Source: JAEXZL01 sp049943125 | GTDB lineage: Bacteria > Bacillota > Clostridia > Clostridiales > Clostridiaceae | Assembly: GCF_049943125.1 (NCBI RefSeq) | Contig: NZ_CP188040.1 | Location: forward strand, 434,001-498,000 | Length of the DNA stretch: 64,000 nucleotides | Reading direction: 5' to 3' | Part shown: positions 1 through 8,129 of the stretch, one piece after another | Numbering within the stretch: the first letter of the stretch is position 1 | Layout: each line of letters opens with the position of its first letter | Notes under the pieces: generated by a model | What the model was told of the DNA's origin: nothing | Database searches by the model: none | The model's input: the letters and a program-made list of their open reading frames with translations, nothing else | Translations under genes and position numbers: made by a program

Positions 1-193
1 TTATAGGATTAGTGTCAATATTTTGTGGAGCTCTCTTATGCTTCTTCCCCTGCTTCACCAGCTTGTAGCTAGACATACATATGCTATCTGTGATTATTCT
101 CACAAGGATCTCATCATCCTTTATTTCTGGCAATTCAAATTCCTCCAGGCGCAAATCGTCAGCACCATACATTCTAACTGCTTTTGTTTTCAT
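1..193 (-). CDS. Zinc-type polyol-phosphate dehydrogenase, N-terminal part only (SorE-like)
   Basis: Only the first 64 codons lie in the window; the gene continues off the left edge. The ATG at 193 has a GGAGGG ribosome binding site about 8 bases upstream. The translation starts MKTKAVRMYGADDLRLEEFE and continues with a DSICMSSYK segment and a QGKKHKR segment, which resemble the N-terminus of medium-chain, zinc-dependent dehydrogenases of the L-sorbose-1-phosphate reductase group. The Cys in SICMSSYK would be the usual zinc ligand position. It is the last visible gene of the mannitol-type PTS operon, so it probably oxidises or reduces a phosphorylated polyol made by the PTS. It is not a classical MtlD, whose N-terminus is a Rossmann GAGNIGRG motif. 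Substrate is inferred only. Confidence 0.7.
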   Translation of the reverse strand, partial: MKTKAVRMYGADDLRLEEFELPEIKDDEILVRIITDSICMSSYKLVKQGKKHKRAPQNIDTNPI

Positions 194-271
194 AAGTTCT
201 CCCTCCTGATGCCCTATAGGCTGATTATAATTTTTCAATGATTACCAGTTCCATTAGATACTTATAATGAC

Positions 272-700
272 CTAATCATTACAGCCAAATATTTTCATAA
301 CAGTAGCTCTATCGCTTTCTATAACCCTGCTTACTGCCTCTTCATCACTTAACACACAAGCTATATTAGATAATATATTTATATGGTCATTGCCAGTTCC
401 CGCTATACCAATAACTATTTTTGCTTTTTCACCGTTCCAATCAGTCCCTTCAGGGAATATCATAACAACTATGCAGGATTTCAGCACCTCTCCTCTTGAA
501 CTCTCAATACCATGAGGAATTGCAATGGAATTGCCTATATAGGTGTTCATAAGAGACTCTTTTTCCAGCATGGCGGCGGTGTACTTTTCAGTAGTACATC
601 CTTCCCTATAGAATATCTCACCAATTCTCCTGATTATAGCTTCTTTATCTTCCTCTTTGCAGTTTATGAAAATATTCTTCTCCTTTAGAATCTGCTCCAT
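272..700 (-). CDS. mtlF: PTS mannitol-type enzyme IIA
   Basis: Soluble phosphocarrier of the mannitol/fructose PTS family, about 142 residues, a normal length for a stand-alone IIA. The phosphorylated His lies in the conserved SIAIPHG motif near residue 65. It would pass phosphate from HPr to the IIB domain of the MtlA protein encoded upstream. I chose the ATG at 700 (MEQILKEKNIF), which has a GGGTGA ribosome binding site at 5-base spacing; a GTG at 706 is an in-frame alternative that adds two residues. It follows mtlR by 10-16 bases and is cotranscribed with mtlA and mtlR. The order mtlA-mtlR-mtlF is the typical Firmicutes arrangement. Confidence 0.9.
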   Translation of the reverse strand: MEQILKEKNIFINCKEEDKEAIIRRIGEIFYREGCTTEKYTAAMLEKESLMNTYIGNSIAIPHGIESSRGEVLKSCIVVMIFPEGTDWNGEKAKIVIGIAGTGNDHINILSNIACVLSDEEAVSRVIESDRATVMKIFGCND

Positions 701-716
701 ATTCACCCTATCCCTT

Positions 717-2801
717 TCATTGATTTAGGAACCTCTCAAAATAATCACCGAGAATATCTCCCAGCTGGTTCCTTATGACTAATTCATTACCTTGAAAAAT
801 ATTACTTAAAAAGCTTTCATCACTTATCAAAGAACTACTAACACTTCCCAGAAGCTTCATATTGATATCATTATGCTGACTTTCCGGCATAAGCATAACT
901 ATTACACTTCTAATTCCCTTCATATAGGAATCTGTAAAGGATTCACCCTGTTCAGGATTAAATATATAAAAGCTACTATTGGATACCCCCTTTGTTCTGC
1001 AGTGAAGAAGCGCAAATCTTTCCTCTTCAAAGATCTGGGTCAAAAGTCTCTCACGAGCTTGAATGTCTCTATATATTATTGCGGCTTTCTCTTTGTTCAC
1101 TGCAATGGTATCACAGATATATTCCGTGAGACCGTTAAAGGAAATAGCTTCATTAACCTTTATGAGTTCAAATTTATTCAGTATTGCATCTATCTGCAGA
1201 GCAATATAATTTATTTCCTCAGTATTCCTTAGGCTTCGTCTTTTCTGCTGCTTTTTAGCTTTTCTACTGCAGGCTTTCATTTTGCTTTTTATATTTTTAT
1301 AATCCTCTTCACTTAAGAAAGGACTAACACTTATATAATCTACCTCAAGATCCTCAAGGTTAATGCTGCTTATAAAAAAATCGACTTTTTCACGAGTCTC
1401 ACGGTCAATATCCTCTCGAGAAAAAACATAAAGATTAGCTTCTTTTTTCAAATAGCTTTCCAGCTTCACCTGCATTAGTCTAGCAAGACCAATGCCGCTT
1501 TCACATACAATCCCTACATCAAGCTTTCTATCCAGCTCACTTGCGCTCTTCATTCTCTCCAATGCAGCACCAAAGTGAATTGCAAGATAGCCTACCTCAT
1601 GATCATTTACAGCTACTCCCAAAAAATCCTCCAGAACTCTGGCAACCCTTCTGCTTTTTTCAAAACAATCCTGATAATGCATTTTTATTTCTGAAAGCAT
1701 AGGATTGTATATCATCATATCCCTACTCAATCTATACATAGTTGGTTCAAGATGACAGATTAAACCTGTTATAAAATCATGATCATACTTTAAATTAAAA
1801 GCAAGACTTTCATCAAAGGCATCTATCATTGAATCCACAAGATCAGGAATCTTATCATAGCTAATATCCAGGTTAATCCTCGACTCCTCTTTGGGAAGCT
1901 TCAGCTTTGCTCCACGTATCTCCATAAAAATGTAAGCATATTCTCCCTTTGAAAGTTTTATATTAAACTTCCTTTCCAGAGCTAAAATTATCTCCTCAGT
2001 AACCAGGTAATCCTCCTCTGGTCTTAGCTCTTCTATAGACTCTTTTATAGAATTGCCACTAAGAATCCTAGTCACTGCCACAGAGATATGCACAATGATG
2101 GCAAAATAACTTATATCTGTCATTAGCCTTAATTTAGGATTAACTATATTCTGTAAAACTTCAGCAATGGTAATTAGCGTATGTGGGCTTATAAGGCTAT
2201 ATATTCCTCTTGCAGAATCATTTAAGCTTAAACTCTCTCTGTAAGCTTCATTATTATTGCTAATAAGCTTATTGAGTTCATCATTGCTTACTTCTTCAGA
2301 AAAAAGCTTTTTAACGGCTTTTCTTATTTCCTTTTCCCTTCCCTGAAGATTTATCCCATAGCCATGTCTTCTTATGAGCTTTACACCAGTATCGTAAAAC
2401 CACTCCGCTACTCCTTCTAGATCTGAGCTAACAGTACCATCACTTACAGCCATGGTATGACTAAAATAATAAAGCTTCTGAGGCTCTTTAGTCTTGAGAA
2501 GCTCACATATAATATACTTTCTCCTAAGCTCCTTGTCAGTGTAATCCACCAGATCAGTGTTCTCAAGGATCTTCCTAAGCTTCTCTTTATCTCCTTGGTT
2601 TCCCTGAAGCCATATACCCTGTCCCTGTCTTTTTTCTAGAGATATATTAAAATCTATAAGATTAGCTCCAATATTATTTAGTTCTCTGAGAACTGTACGC
2701 CTGCTTACCTTAAGCTTTTCCGCAATCTCTTTGACATACATTATACCTTCCCCATCAAGCATTACCTGTAAAATGTGCTTTTCACGGGGCGAAAGCTCCA
2801 T
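717..2801 (-). CDS. mtlR: MtlR-type PRD-domain transcriptional activator
   Basis: About 694 residues with the full MtlR/BglG-activator architecture. An N-terminal helix-turn-helix (IAEKLKVSRRTVLREL near residue 25) is followed by two PTS regulation domains (the second contains YLAIHFGAALER), a GatB-like IIB domain with the phosphorylatable Cys in VGIVCESGIG, and a C-terminal IIA-like domain with LLHCRTKG. Members of this family are switched by PTS-dependent phosphorylation of PRD, IIB and IIA residues and activate the mannitol operon, so it probably controls the promoter in front of mtlA. The start is ATG 2801, preceded by GGGGGAG at good spacing; a GTG at 2807 lies too close to that site. 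It sits between mtlA and mtlF. No truncation or frameshift is seen. Confidence 0.9.
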   Translation of the reverse strand: MELSPREKHILQVMLDGEGIMYVKEIAEKLKVSRRTVLRELNNIGANLIDFNISLEKRQGQGIWLQGNQGDKEKLRKILENTDLVDYTDKELRRKYIICELLKTKEPQKLYYFSHTMAVSDGTVSSDLEGVAEWFYDTGVKLIRRHGYGINLQGREKEIRKAVKKLFSEEVSNDELNKLISNNNEAYRESLSLNDSARGIYSLISPHTLITIAEVLQNIVNPKLRLMTDISYFAIIVHISVAVTRILSGNSIKESIEELRPEEDYLVTEEIILALERKFNIKLSKGEYAYIFMEIRGAKLKLPKEESRINLDISYDKIPDLVDSMIDAFDESLAFNLKYDHDFITGLICHLEPTMYRLSRDMMIYNPMLSEIKMHYQDCFEKSRRVARVLEDFLGVAVNDHEVGYLAIHFGAALERMKSASELDRKLDVGIVCESGIGLARLMQVKLESYLKKEANLYVFSREDIDRETREKVDFFISSINLEDLEVDYISVSPFLSEEDYKNIKSKMKACSRKAKKQQKRRSLRNTEEINYIALQIDAILNKFELIKVNEAISFNGLTEYICDTIAVNKEKAAIIYRDIQARERLLTQIFEEERFALLHCRTKGVSNSSFYIFNPEQGESFTDSYMKGIRSVIVMLMPESQHNDINMKLLGSVSSSLISDESFLSNIFQGNELVIRNQLGDILGDYFERFLNQ

Positions 2802-2824
2802 ATCCACTCCCCCTTAACTTTTCC

Positions 2825-2872
2825 CCAGAGCCACATAGGTAGCTAATTAAGCCTTCCCTACAGTGACCCTGG
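2825..2872 (-). other. Intercistronic hairpin between mtlA and mtlR
   Basis: On the minus strand CCAGGGTCAC (2863-2872) can pair with GTGGCTCTGG (2825-2834) over 10 bp including two G-U pairs, with a loop of about 28 bases. No T-tract follows, so it is unlikely to be a terminator. A stem after the transporter gene could stabilise the mtlA part of the mRNA or mark a processing site. This is inference from base pairing only. Confidence 0.35.
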
Positions 2873-2885
2873 AGATTAATATCAA

Positions 2886-4283
2886 TTAATGGATCTGACT
2901 ATATAACTTTTTCAGGTCATCAACTACCATGTCATACTCTGGAGCTGCCATAAAGTTAGTTATAGTCACAAGCTTTGCCTCTGGTGCTGATTTAGCAGCC
3001 CTTTCAGCTAAATCCTTGTGAACTACTACTAGCTTAGCATCCTTAGGAATCTCAGAAACAGAAGCATGTTCAACTTCAATTTCAGATAGTCCTGCTTCCT
3101 TGAGCTTTTTCTTGAGCACTGTTGCTCCCATAGCACTGGAGCCCATACCAGCATCACAAGCAAAAATTATCTTATTAATAGGAGTATTCCCTAGTCCTTT
3201 TGATTCTGCCTTCATTTCCTTAATCTTCATTGTAGCATCCTCAAGATTTGATGATTTTTTATTAGCCCTCTTAATAAGAGGTATTGAAATAACAAAGGAT
3301 ACAGCTGCTGCTATTACTGCTCCGAAAAGCACTGCTATGGTTGACCCTTTAGGTGCCATACCAAGGTATGCAAGAATGCTTCCAGGTGAAGCTGGACCAG
3401 CAAGACCAAGATTGAATATAGTATAATATAACAAGGCTGCTAAGGAACCACCAATAGTAGATAGTAAAAGTATAGGATTCATCAATATATAAGGGAAATA
3501 AATCTCATGAATACCGCCAAAGAAGTGTATAATTATCGCTCCTGGAGCAGAGGTCTTTGTTACCTTGTCCTTAGAAAACATCCAGTATGCAAGTAGAACT
3601 CCTAAGCCTGGACCAGGATTTGTCTCAATTAAATACATTATTGATTTTCCTGCCTCAGCTACCTGATCTACTGCAAGAGGGGTAAAGACACCATGATTAA
3701 TAGCATTATTCAAGAATAACACCTTAGCAGGCTCAACAAAGATAGCTACAAGAGGAAGTATACTGTTCTTTACCATAAACTGTACGCCACTGTCTAATAC
3801 AGATAATATAGCTCCCATAAAAGGGCCAACCAAATAATATCCTATAATAGCAAGTATCATACCGAGAATTCCAATAGAAAAGTTATTAACTAGCATTTCA
3901 AAACCAGCCTTAACCTTACCTTCTACTGCTTCATCGAATTTTTTAATAACCCAACCAGCTACGGGACCTATTATCATTGCTCCAAGGAACATTACATAGT
4001 CGGAGCCAACAATAACACCTGTAGCTGCAATAATTCCCATGACAGCACCACGATTTCCTCCTACAAGCTTTCCACCCTGATAAGCTATTAAGCCAGGTAT
4101 TATATAGGTAAGCATAGGAGATACCATAGACTCTAACTCTTTATTTGGTAGCCACCCAGTACCAATAAATAAGGTAGTTATTAAGCCCCAGGCAATAATA
4201 GCCCCAATGTTTGGCATTATCATACCACTTAAAAAATTTCCAAAACCTTGAACATTTGATTTAGATTTTGCTTTACTGTTCAT
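2886..4283 (-). CDS. mtlA: PTS mannitol transporter, enzyme IICB
   Basis: 465-residue membrane permease. Residues 1 to about 345 form the IIC domain, with many hydrophobic helices and the conserved GGIHEIYFPY segment that carries the substrate-binding GGIHE motif. Residues from about 370 form the IIB domain with the phosphorylatable Cys in FACDAGMGSSAMG. It imports and phosphorylates mannitol or a close polyol and receives phosphate from the separate IIA protein. The start ATG at 4283 has a GGAGGG ribosome binding site. It is the first gene of the operon and has its own sigma-A promoter with an overlapping cre-like site, which suggests carbon catabolite repression besides MtlR control. The length matches clostridial IICB proteins. 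Confidence 0.95.
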   Translation of the reverse strand: MNSKAKSKSNVQGFGNFLSGMIMPNIGAIIAWGLITTLFIGTGWLPNKELESMVSPMLTYIIPGLIAYQGGKLVGGNRGAVMGIIAATGVIVGSDYVMFLGAMIIGPVAGWVIKKFDEAVEGKVKAGFEMLVNNFSIGILGMILAIIGYYLVGPFMGAILSVLDSGVQFMVKNSILPLVAIFVEPAKVLFLNNAINHGVFTPLAVDQVAEAGKSIMYLIETNPGPGLGVLLAYWMFSKDKVTKTSAPGAIIIHFFGGIHEIYFPYILMNPILLLSTIGGSLAALLYYTIFNLGLAGPASPGSILAYLGMAPKGSTIAVLFGAVIAAAVSFVISIPLIKRANKKSSNLEDATMKIKEMKAESKGLGNTPINKIIFACDAGMGSSAMGATVLKKKLKEAGLSEIEVEHASVSEIPKDAKLVVVHKDLAERAAKSAPEAKLVTITNFMAAPEYDMVVDDLKKLYSQIH

Positions 4284-4367
4284 ATCGTCCCTCCATTTAA
4301 AATAAAATAATGGTTAAAAATCCATATACATAGGGAGATTGACCGGCCAGTCTTACCTTCTAATTTA

Positions 4368-4396
4368 ATAATAGTAAACTTTGCACTCGTTTTCAA
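4368..4396 (-). promoter_or_regulatory. Sigma-A promoter of the mtl operon
   Basis: On the minus strand TTGAAA and TATTAT are separated by exactly 17 bases, about 85 bases before the mtlA ATG. Between promoter and start lies a near-perfect palindrome GACTGGCCGGTC (4341-4352) that could be a regulator site or mRNA hairpin. Confidence 0.65.
4382..4396 (-). promoter_or_regulatory. Candidate CcpA (cre) site overlapping the mtlA -35 box
   Basis: TTGAAAACGAGTGCA matches the published cre consensus WTGNAANCGNWNNCW at all but one defined position. It overlaps the -35 hexamer, where CcpA binding would repress. This is a pattern match, not proof of binding. Confidence 0.4.
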
Positions 4397-4491
4397 TTAA
4401 ATGTAATTTAGATTTGTCACCTTAAACATATGACAGAATTATTTTTTATATTATTTGTTTATCATTTTGGTATTCTATTTAAATAATAAAT

Positions 4492-4515
4492 GGAACCAGC
4501 TATAACGCTGATTCC
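4492..4515 (-). terminator. Probable terminator of the tubulin-like/vWA operon
   Basis: A 9-bp hairpin GGAATCAGC/GCTGGTTCC (one G-U pair, 6-base loop) lies about 27 bases after the stop of the last operon gene. It is followed on the minus strand by an AT-rich but imperfect T-tract. Confidence 0.45.
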
Positions 4516-4541
4516 ACCTAAAATAATATCTTTCTATCCTT

Positions 4542-7500
4542 TTATAACTGTTTCTTCTTAATTTTCTTCACAGATTTCTTAACCTTATTATCCTTGGTAA
4601 CTACTTTTTCATTACTCGATGTCTCAGCTTTTTCTGCCAAATCCTCTTTGCTTTCTATTTCAGGGTTACTCTCTGTCACTTCAGTTTTGTCCTCGGTCAC
4701 TGCATCATCTTTAATGTCCTCTATATGCTCTTCTTTCCCTTTGTTTATTGACTCAGCTTCTGCTTTTTTCTCTTTCTCAGCACTATGTACAGATTCTACT
4801 TTTTCCTCTTGGATATTCTCTTTTGTAACTTCCTTTTCTTCAATATAACTGTACTCTGATGCAGACTTTTTAATAGATGAATCTGTATTTCTATTTGATG
4901 ATTCTGAGTCAAGATCTATTGGCGAGCTTCTCTTATTTACAAAATCAATTCTATGGTTACTGAAGGTATAAATATCCTTTGTTACGACTTCTTTTAGACA
5001 TTCTAATAATTTCTCAGGAATTATATACTCAGGAATTTTATCCAGTCCATATCTCAAAAAATTATATTTATCCACAGGACTGACTTTTATAGAATCATCT
5101 GTACCTGTTATAATCCATCTATCGTGATTTTCAGCAGTATTACTCGTATCTGTAAGCCACAACAGATAATCGAATAGAAGTCTTATGATGCTATTCATAT
5201 TATTGACTATTGTTTTTGTTATCCCTTTTTCCAATTCAGTATCCTCAAGGATAAATATAGTTATCGCATCCTCTTTCGCATCCTGGCAAATAATAGGCTC
5301 ATACATATGGATTATCTCTGCTTCTCTATGTATTACCTCTTTATTCTTAATAACAGAACGAGCTATAATATATTGATTTACTTCTGGGAATAGAGTCTCA
5401 AAAATTTCGTTAAGCAGCAGACTAAATGTAAAGGATAGATTAAAATTATCCACTACGCTATTTGATTTAATTCTATCACTGGTTATTTTCCACTCTAAAA
5501 TATTACCATTTCGGTAGTTCCTTTTAAGACCTCTTTTTCTTCTGTTTATTTCTCTATAAGAATATTCACCATCACCAAAGGTAATTCTATTGGAAAACTG
5601 ATAGTAGCCCTCAGTATCTATGGTTATTTCTCCTCTATATATATTCTGAGAGAACTCACTGTCTCTTATGGAATATGAAGGCGGCTCATTATCCTCCAAG
5701 CTATTTATGCCTACTGATACAATTCGTTTTTGTCTATAAAAGAAATTATTGAGCAGAGTGGAATAGCTAACCTCTACTACAGCTTTATCAAAATCTATTC
5801 TTTCTATGAGGTAATACCTGCCACCAATTGTTATATATTGCCCCTCAAGATAATTTTGATAAAGCTCATAGGCTGGTATAGTATTAATAACCTTATTTCT
5901 CTTTTCCGAATCAATAAATTTAAGATTCTTGAAGAGCCTTTGAGGAAGCTCATTTATAACGGAGCTTAAAAGCTTATAATATCTCTTACTTTCAAATATT
6001 TCCTTCTGCCAATCATCACTTTCATTGTACACTTTTAAATATATGTCAAATGATATATTAACGCTGAAAGCCTCTTGTGTAAGCTTATTAAGAGCCTTAA
6101 TAATTATTTTATTTATGTTGCTATTAGTAGAATCTGTATCAATGCCCAACCTATTTAGGTTTATTAGAAGCTTTTCCTCTTCCATACCTCTACATAGCTC
6201 ACTGATTATTCTAAATACAGCAAGCTTTATATTATTATGTTGTACGGGCATTATAGCTCCCGAAGCTTCACTATTTCCCAGGAAAAAGTCAATATTATCA
6301 ATAAAATAATCTCTCAATAAATATTGTGGAGAAACTATGTTAACGAATAGATTTTTCTTCCCTTGTCCTGACCAATTATAAGCACAGGAACCCACATTCT
6401 TATCTTTATCTTCTAATATAAGCAAGTCATTATCCTTTATAGCTACAAAGTTACCATTTTCGTAGAAATCTATACCTTCATCAATATTTACTATTTCTTT
6501 ATGATGCATGTATCTCTTCATCATAGGCTGTGATTTATATACACTGTTAAGTTCATCTAAATACGCTTCCTTAGAGGTTATAATTCCCACTCCATAAAGC
6601 TCTCTTCTCAGGGCTGGCATTGATAAGGGTATAAGCTGTCCCATAAAAGAAGCTCCGTATCCTGAAATAATGTTACTTTGAAGCCATCCTCGTTCACTGG
6701 ACCAAAAGTTAATTGTAACAGCTCTATCTAATCCATCTTCTTCTACAATATAATGAAAATCAAGGTTCATAAAAACATTAGAAATTGCCTGTTCTAAGCC
6801 ATTAACTCTTTTACTGAAAAGTATATACTGCATGTCCTGAGTTCTATTACTTTTAAATATAGATGATAAAATCGTTAGATTTAAAGCCTCTGCAGAGAGA
6901 ATTCTATCTGTATTTATACCTAAAACTACATCTATATCCTCATAATTTATCTTTCCTTTTAAAGCCAGCTCCACAGTAGTAATATAAATATCGATATTAC
7001 TATCAAGCTTCGCTTCCTTTTCTATCTCATCGTAGGAAAGAGTTTCCACCACTATAGATCCATGGTCCTTCTTAAGCTGTAGATCATTAAGCCACTCAGA
7101 ACACTTATTTACTGTGTACTGACTATCACAGAGAAAAATCAGCTTCTTATTAGCTGCAAATAAAATATTGATAACTGGATATAAAGCCTCAGTATAGTTA
7201 ATGACTATCTCACTTTCAATTATGAGATTTTTTCCTGATAATATCTGAGATATAATCCTTCCGTTAGAGAAATTACTGCTATTTCCATCCTTACTAGTAA
7301 TAAAATCAGCTATTTCTCTACTATAATGATTTCCCTTAAGCTTATCATCTTTTACATATATCTTTTTTGATTTCCCATAAATTCGATAAGATGCCAGAAG
7401 CTTATCCTTCCATATAGACTCATACTCATCAGATAAATCTACCCATGCTATATTCCTGTCTGATTTCTCTGCAGCTCTTTTAGCATCAAGCTTTTCCTCT

Positions 7501-8129
7501 TCTACAGAACCATCCATGTATGCTGCTACTTCAGCTAAAAATGCAATTAAGCACATGGCTGTGATAGGTATATAGTTTAAGTTAATATTATTATCTGTCA
7601 AAGAAAAATATGCTTGTACACCACTATATAATCCACTGAACCAGACAATAAAGCTACCCAAGGCCTTTAAAATTTTGTTGTAGGTTACTGCACTTTTCAC
7701 AATATATCCATAGCCTTTTTCAGCTTCTTTTTCCTGAGCATGGGAGCTTAATGCTTTATAATAATAAAGATAAGGCAACCTCTCATTGATACCTATTACA
7801 TTATCATCCTTCTTATTAACGATATGAGCATAAATATACTTAACTATTAACCAGAGAAGTATTATCCCTAGACAAGAGAGTCTTGTTACCCTAGAATCAT
7901 TAAAAAAGTCATAAACCTTTTTCATATCCTCATTATAGAATGCCCATAAAGTAAATATCCCATTAAATAGAGCTATGAGTAAGAAGGTTAACCCCATTAT
8001 GATTATTATTATTTTTTCCTTATACCTCTTTTCTTTTCTTACAGCAATCTTTGTAAAAAGCCCTCTTACACCGTATCCAGTGAGAATAATACCTGCAGTG
8101 GTTAATAAGGCTATAACTAAACTAATCAT
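4542..8129 (-). CDS. Large membrane protein with a degenerate SF2-helicase-like region
   Basis: 1195 residues. About five hydrophobic segments occupy the first 210 residues, then a cytoplasmic region follows. Roughly residues 285-480 have the spacing of an SF2 helicase core, but the Walker A position reads SGKNLIIESE...YTEAL with no GKT, and the motif II position reads VVLGINTD instead of DE-x-H. A later segment (LEDTELEKGITK) faintly recalls the DUF1998 end of YprA-like helicases. The last 170 residues are an E/K-rich low-complexity tail. It overlaps the preceding gene by 8 bases and is the last gene of the vWA/tubulin-like operon. The start ATG at 8129 has AAGGAG seven bases upstream. The helicase resemblance is my inference from motif spacing; I recognise no named family and assign no activity. 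It may be a structural scaffold at the membrane. Confidence 0.6.
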   Translation of the reverse strand: MISLVIALLTTAGIILTGYGVRGLFTKIAVRKEKRYKEKIIIIIMGLTFLLIALFNGIFTLWAFYNEDMKKVYDFFNDSRVTRLSCLGIILLWLIVKYIYAHIVNKKDDNVIGINERLPYLYYYKALSSHAQEKEAEKGYGYIVKSAVTYNKILKALGSFIVWFSGLYSGVQAYFSLTDNNINLNYIPITAMCLIAFLAEVAAYMDGSVEEEKLDAKRAAEKSDRNIAWVDLSDEYESIWKDKLLASYRIYGKSKKIYVKDDKLKGNHYSREIADFITSKDGNSSNFSNGRIISQILSGKNLIIESEIVINYTEALYPVINILFAANKKLIFLCDSQYTVNKCSEWLNDLQLKKDHGSIVVETLSYDEIEKEAKLDSNIDIYITTVELALKGKINYEDIDVVLGINTDRILSAEALNLTILSSIFKSNRTQDMQYILFSKRVNGLEQAISNVFMNLDFHYIVEEDGLDRAVTINFWSSERGWLQSNIISGYGASFMGQLIPLSMPALRRELYGVGIITSKEAYLDELNSVYKSQPMMKRYMHHKEIVNIDEGIDFYENGNFVAIKDNDLLILEDKDKNVGSCAYNWSGQGKKNLFVNIVSPQYLLRDYFIDNIDFFLGNSEASGAIMPVQHNNIKLAVFRIISELCRGMEEEKLLINLNRLGIDTDSTNSNINKIIIKALNKLTQEAFSVNISFDIYLKVYNESDDWQKEIFESKRYYKLLSSVINELPQRLFKNLKFIDSEKRNKVINTIPAYELYQNYLEGQYITIGGRYYLIERIDFDKAVVEVSYSTLLNNFFYRQKRIVSVGINSLEDNEPPSYSIRDSEFSQNIYRGEITIDTEGYYQFSNRITFGDGEYSYREINRRKRGLKRNYRNGNILEWKITSDRIKSNSVVDNFNLSFTFSLLLNEIFETLFPEVNQYIIARSVIKNKEVIHREAEIIHMYEPIICQDAKEDAITIFILEDTELEKGITKTIVNNMNSIIRLLFDYLLWLTDTSNTAENHDRWIITGTDDSIKVSPVDKYNFLRYGLDKIPEYIIPEKLLECLKEVVTKDIYTFSNHRIDFVNKRSSPIDLDSESSNRNTDSSIKKSASEYSYIEEKEVTKENIQEEKVESVHSAEKEKKAEAESINKGKEEHIEDIKDDAVTEDKTEVTESNPEIESKEDLAEKAETSSNEKVVTKDNKVKKSVKKIKKKQL

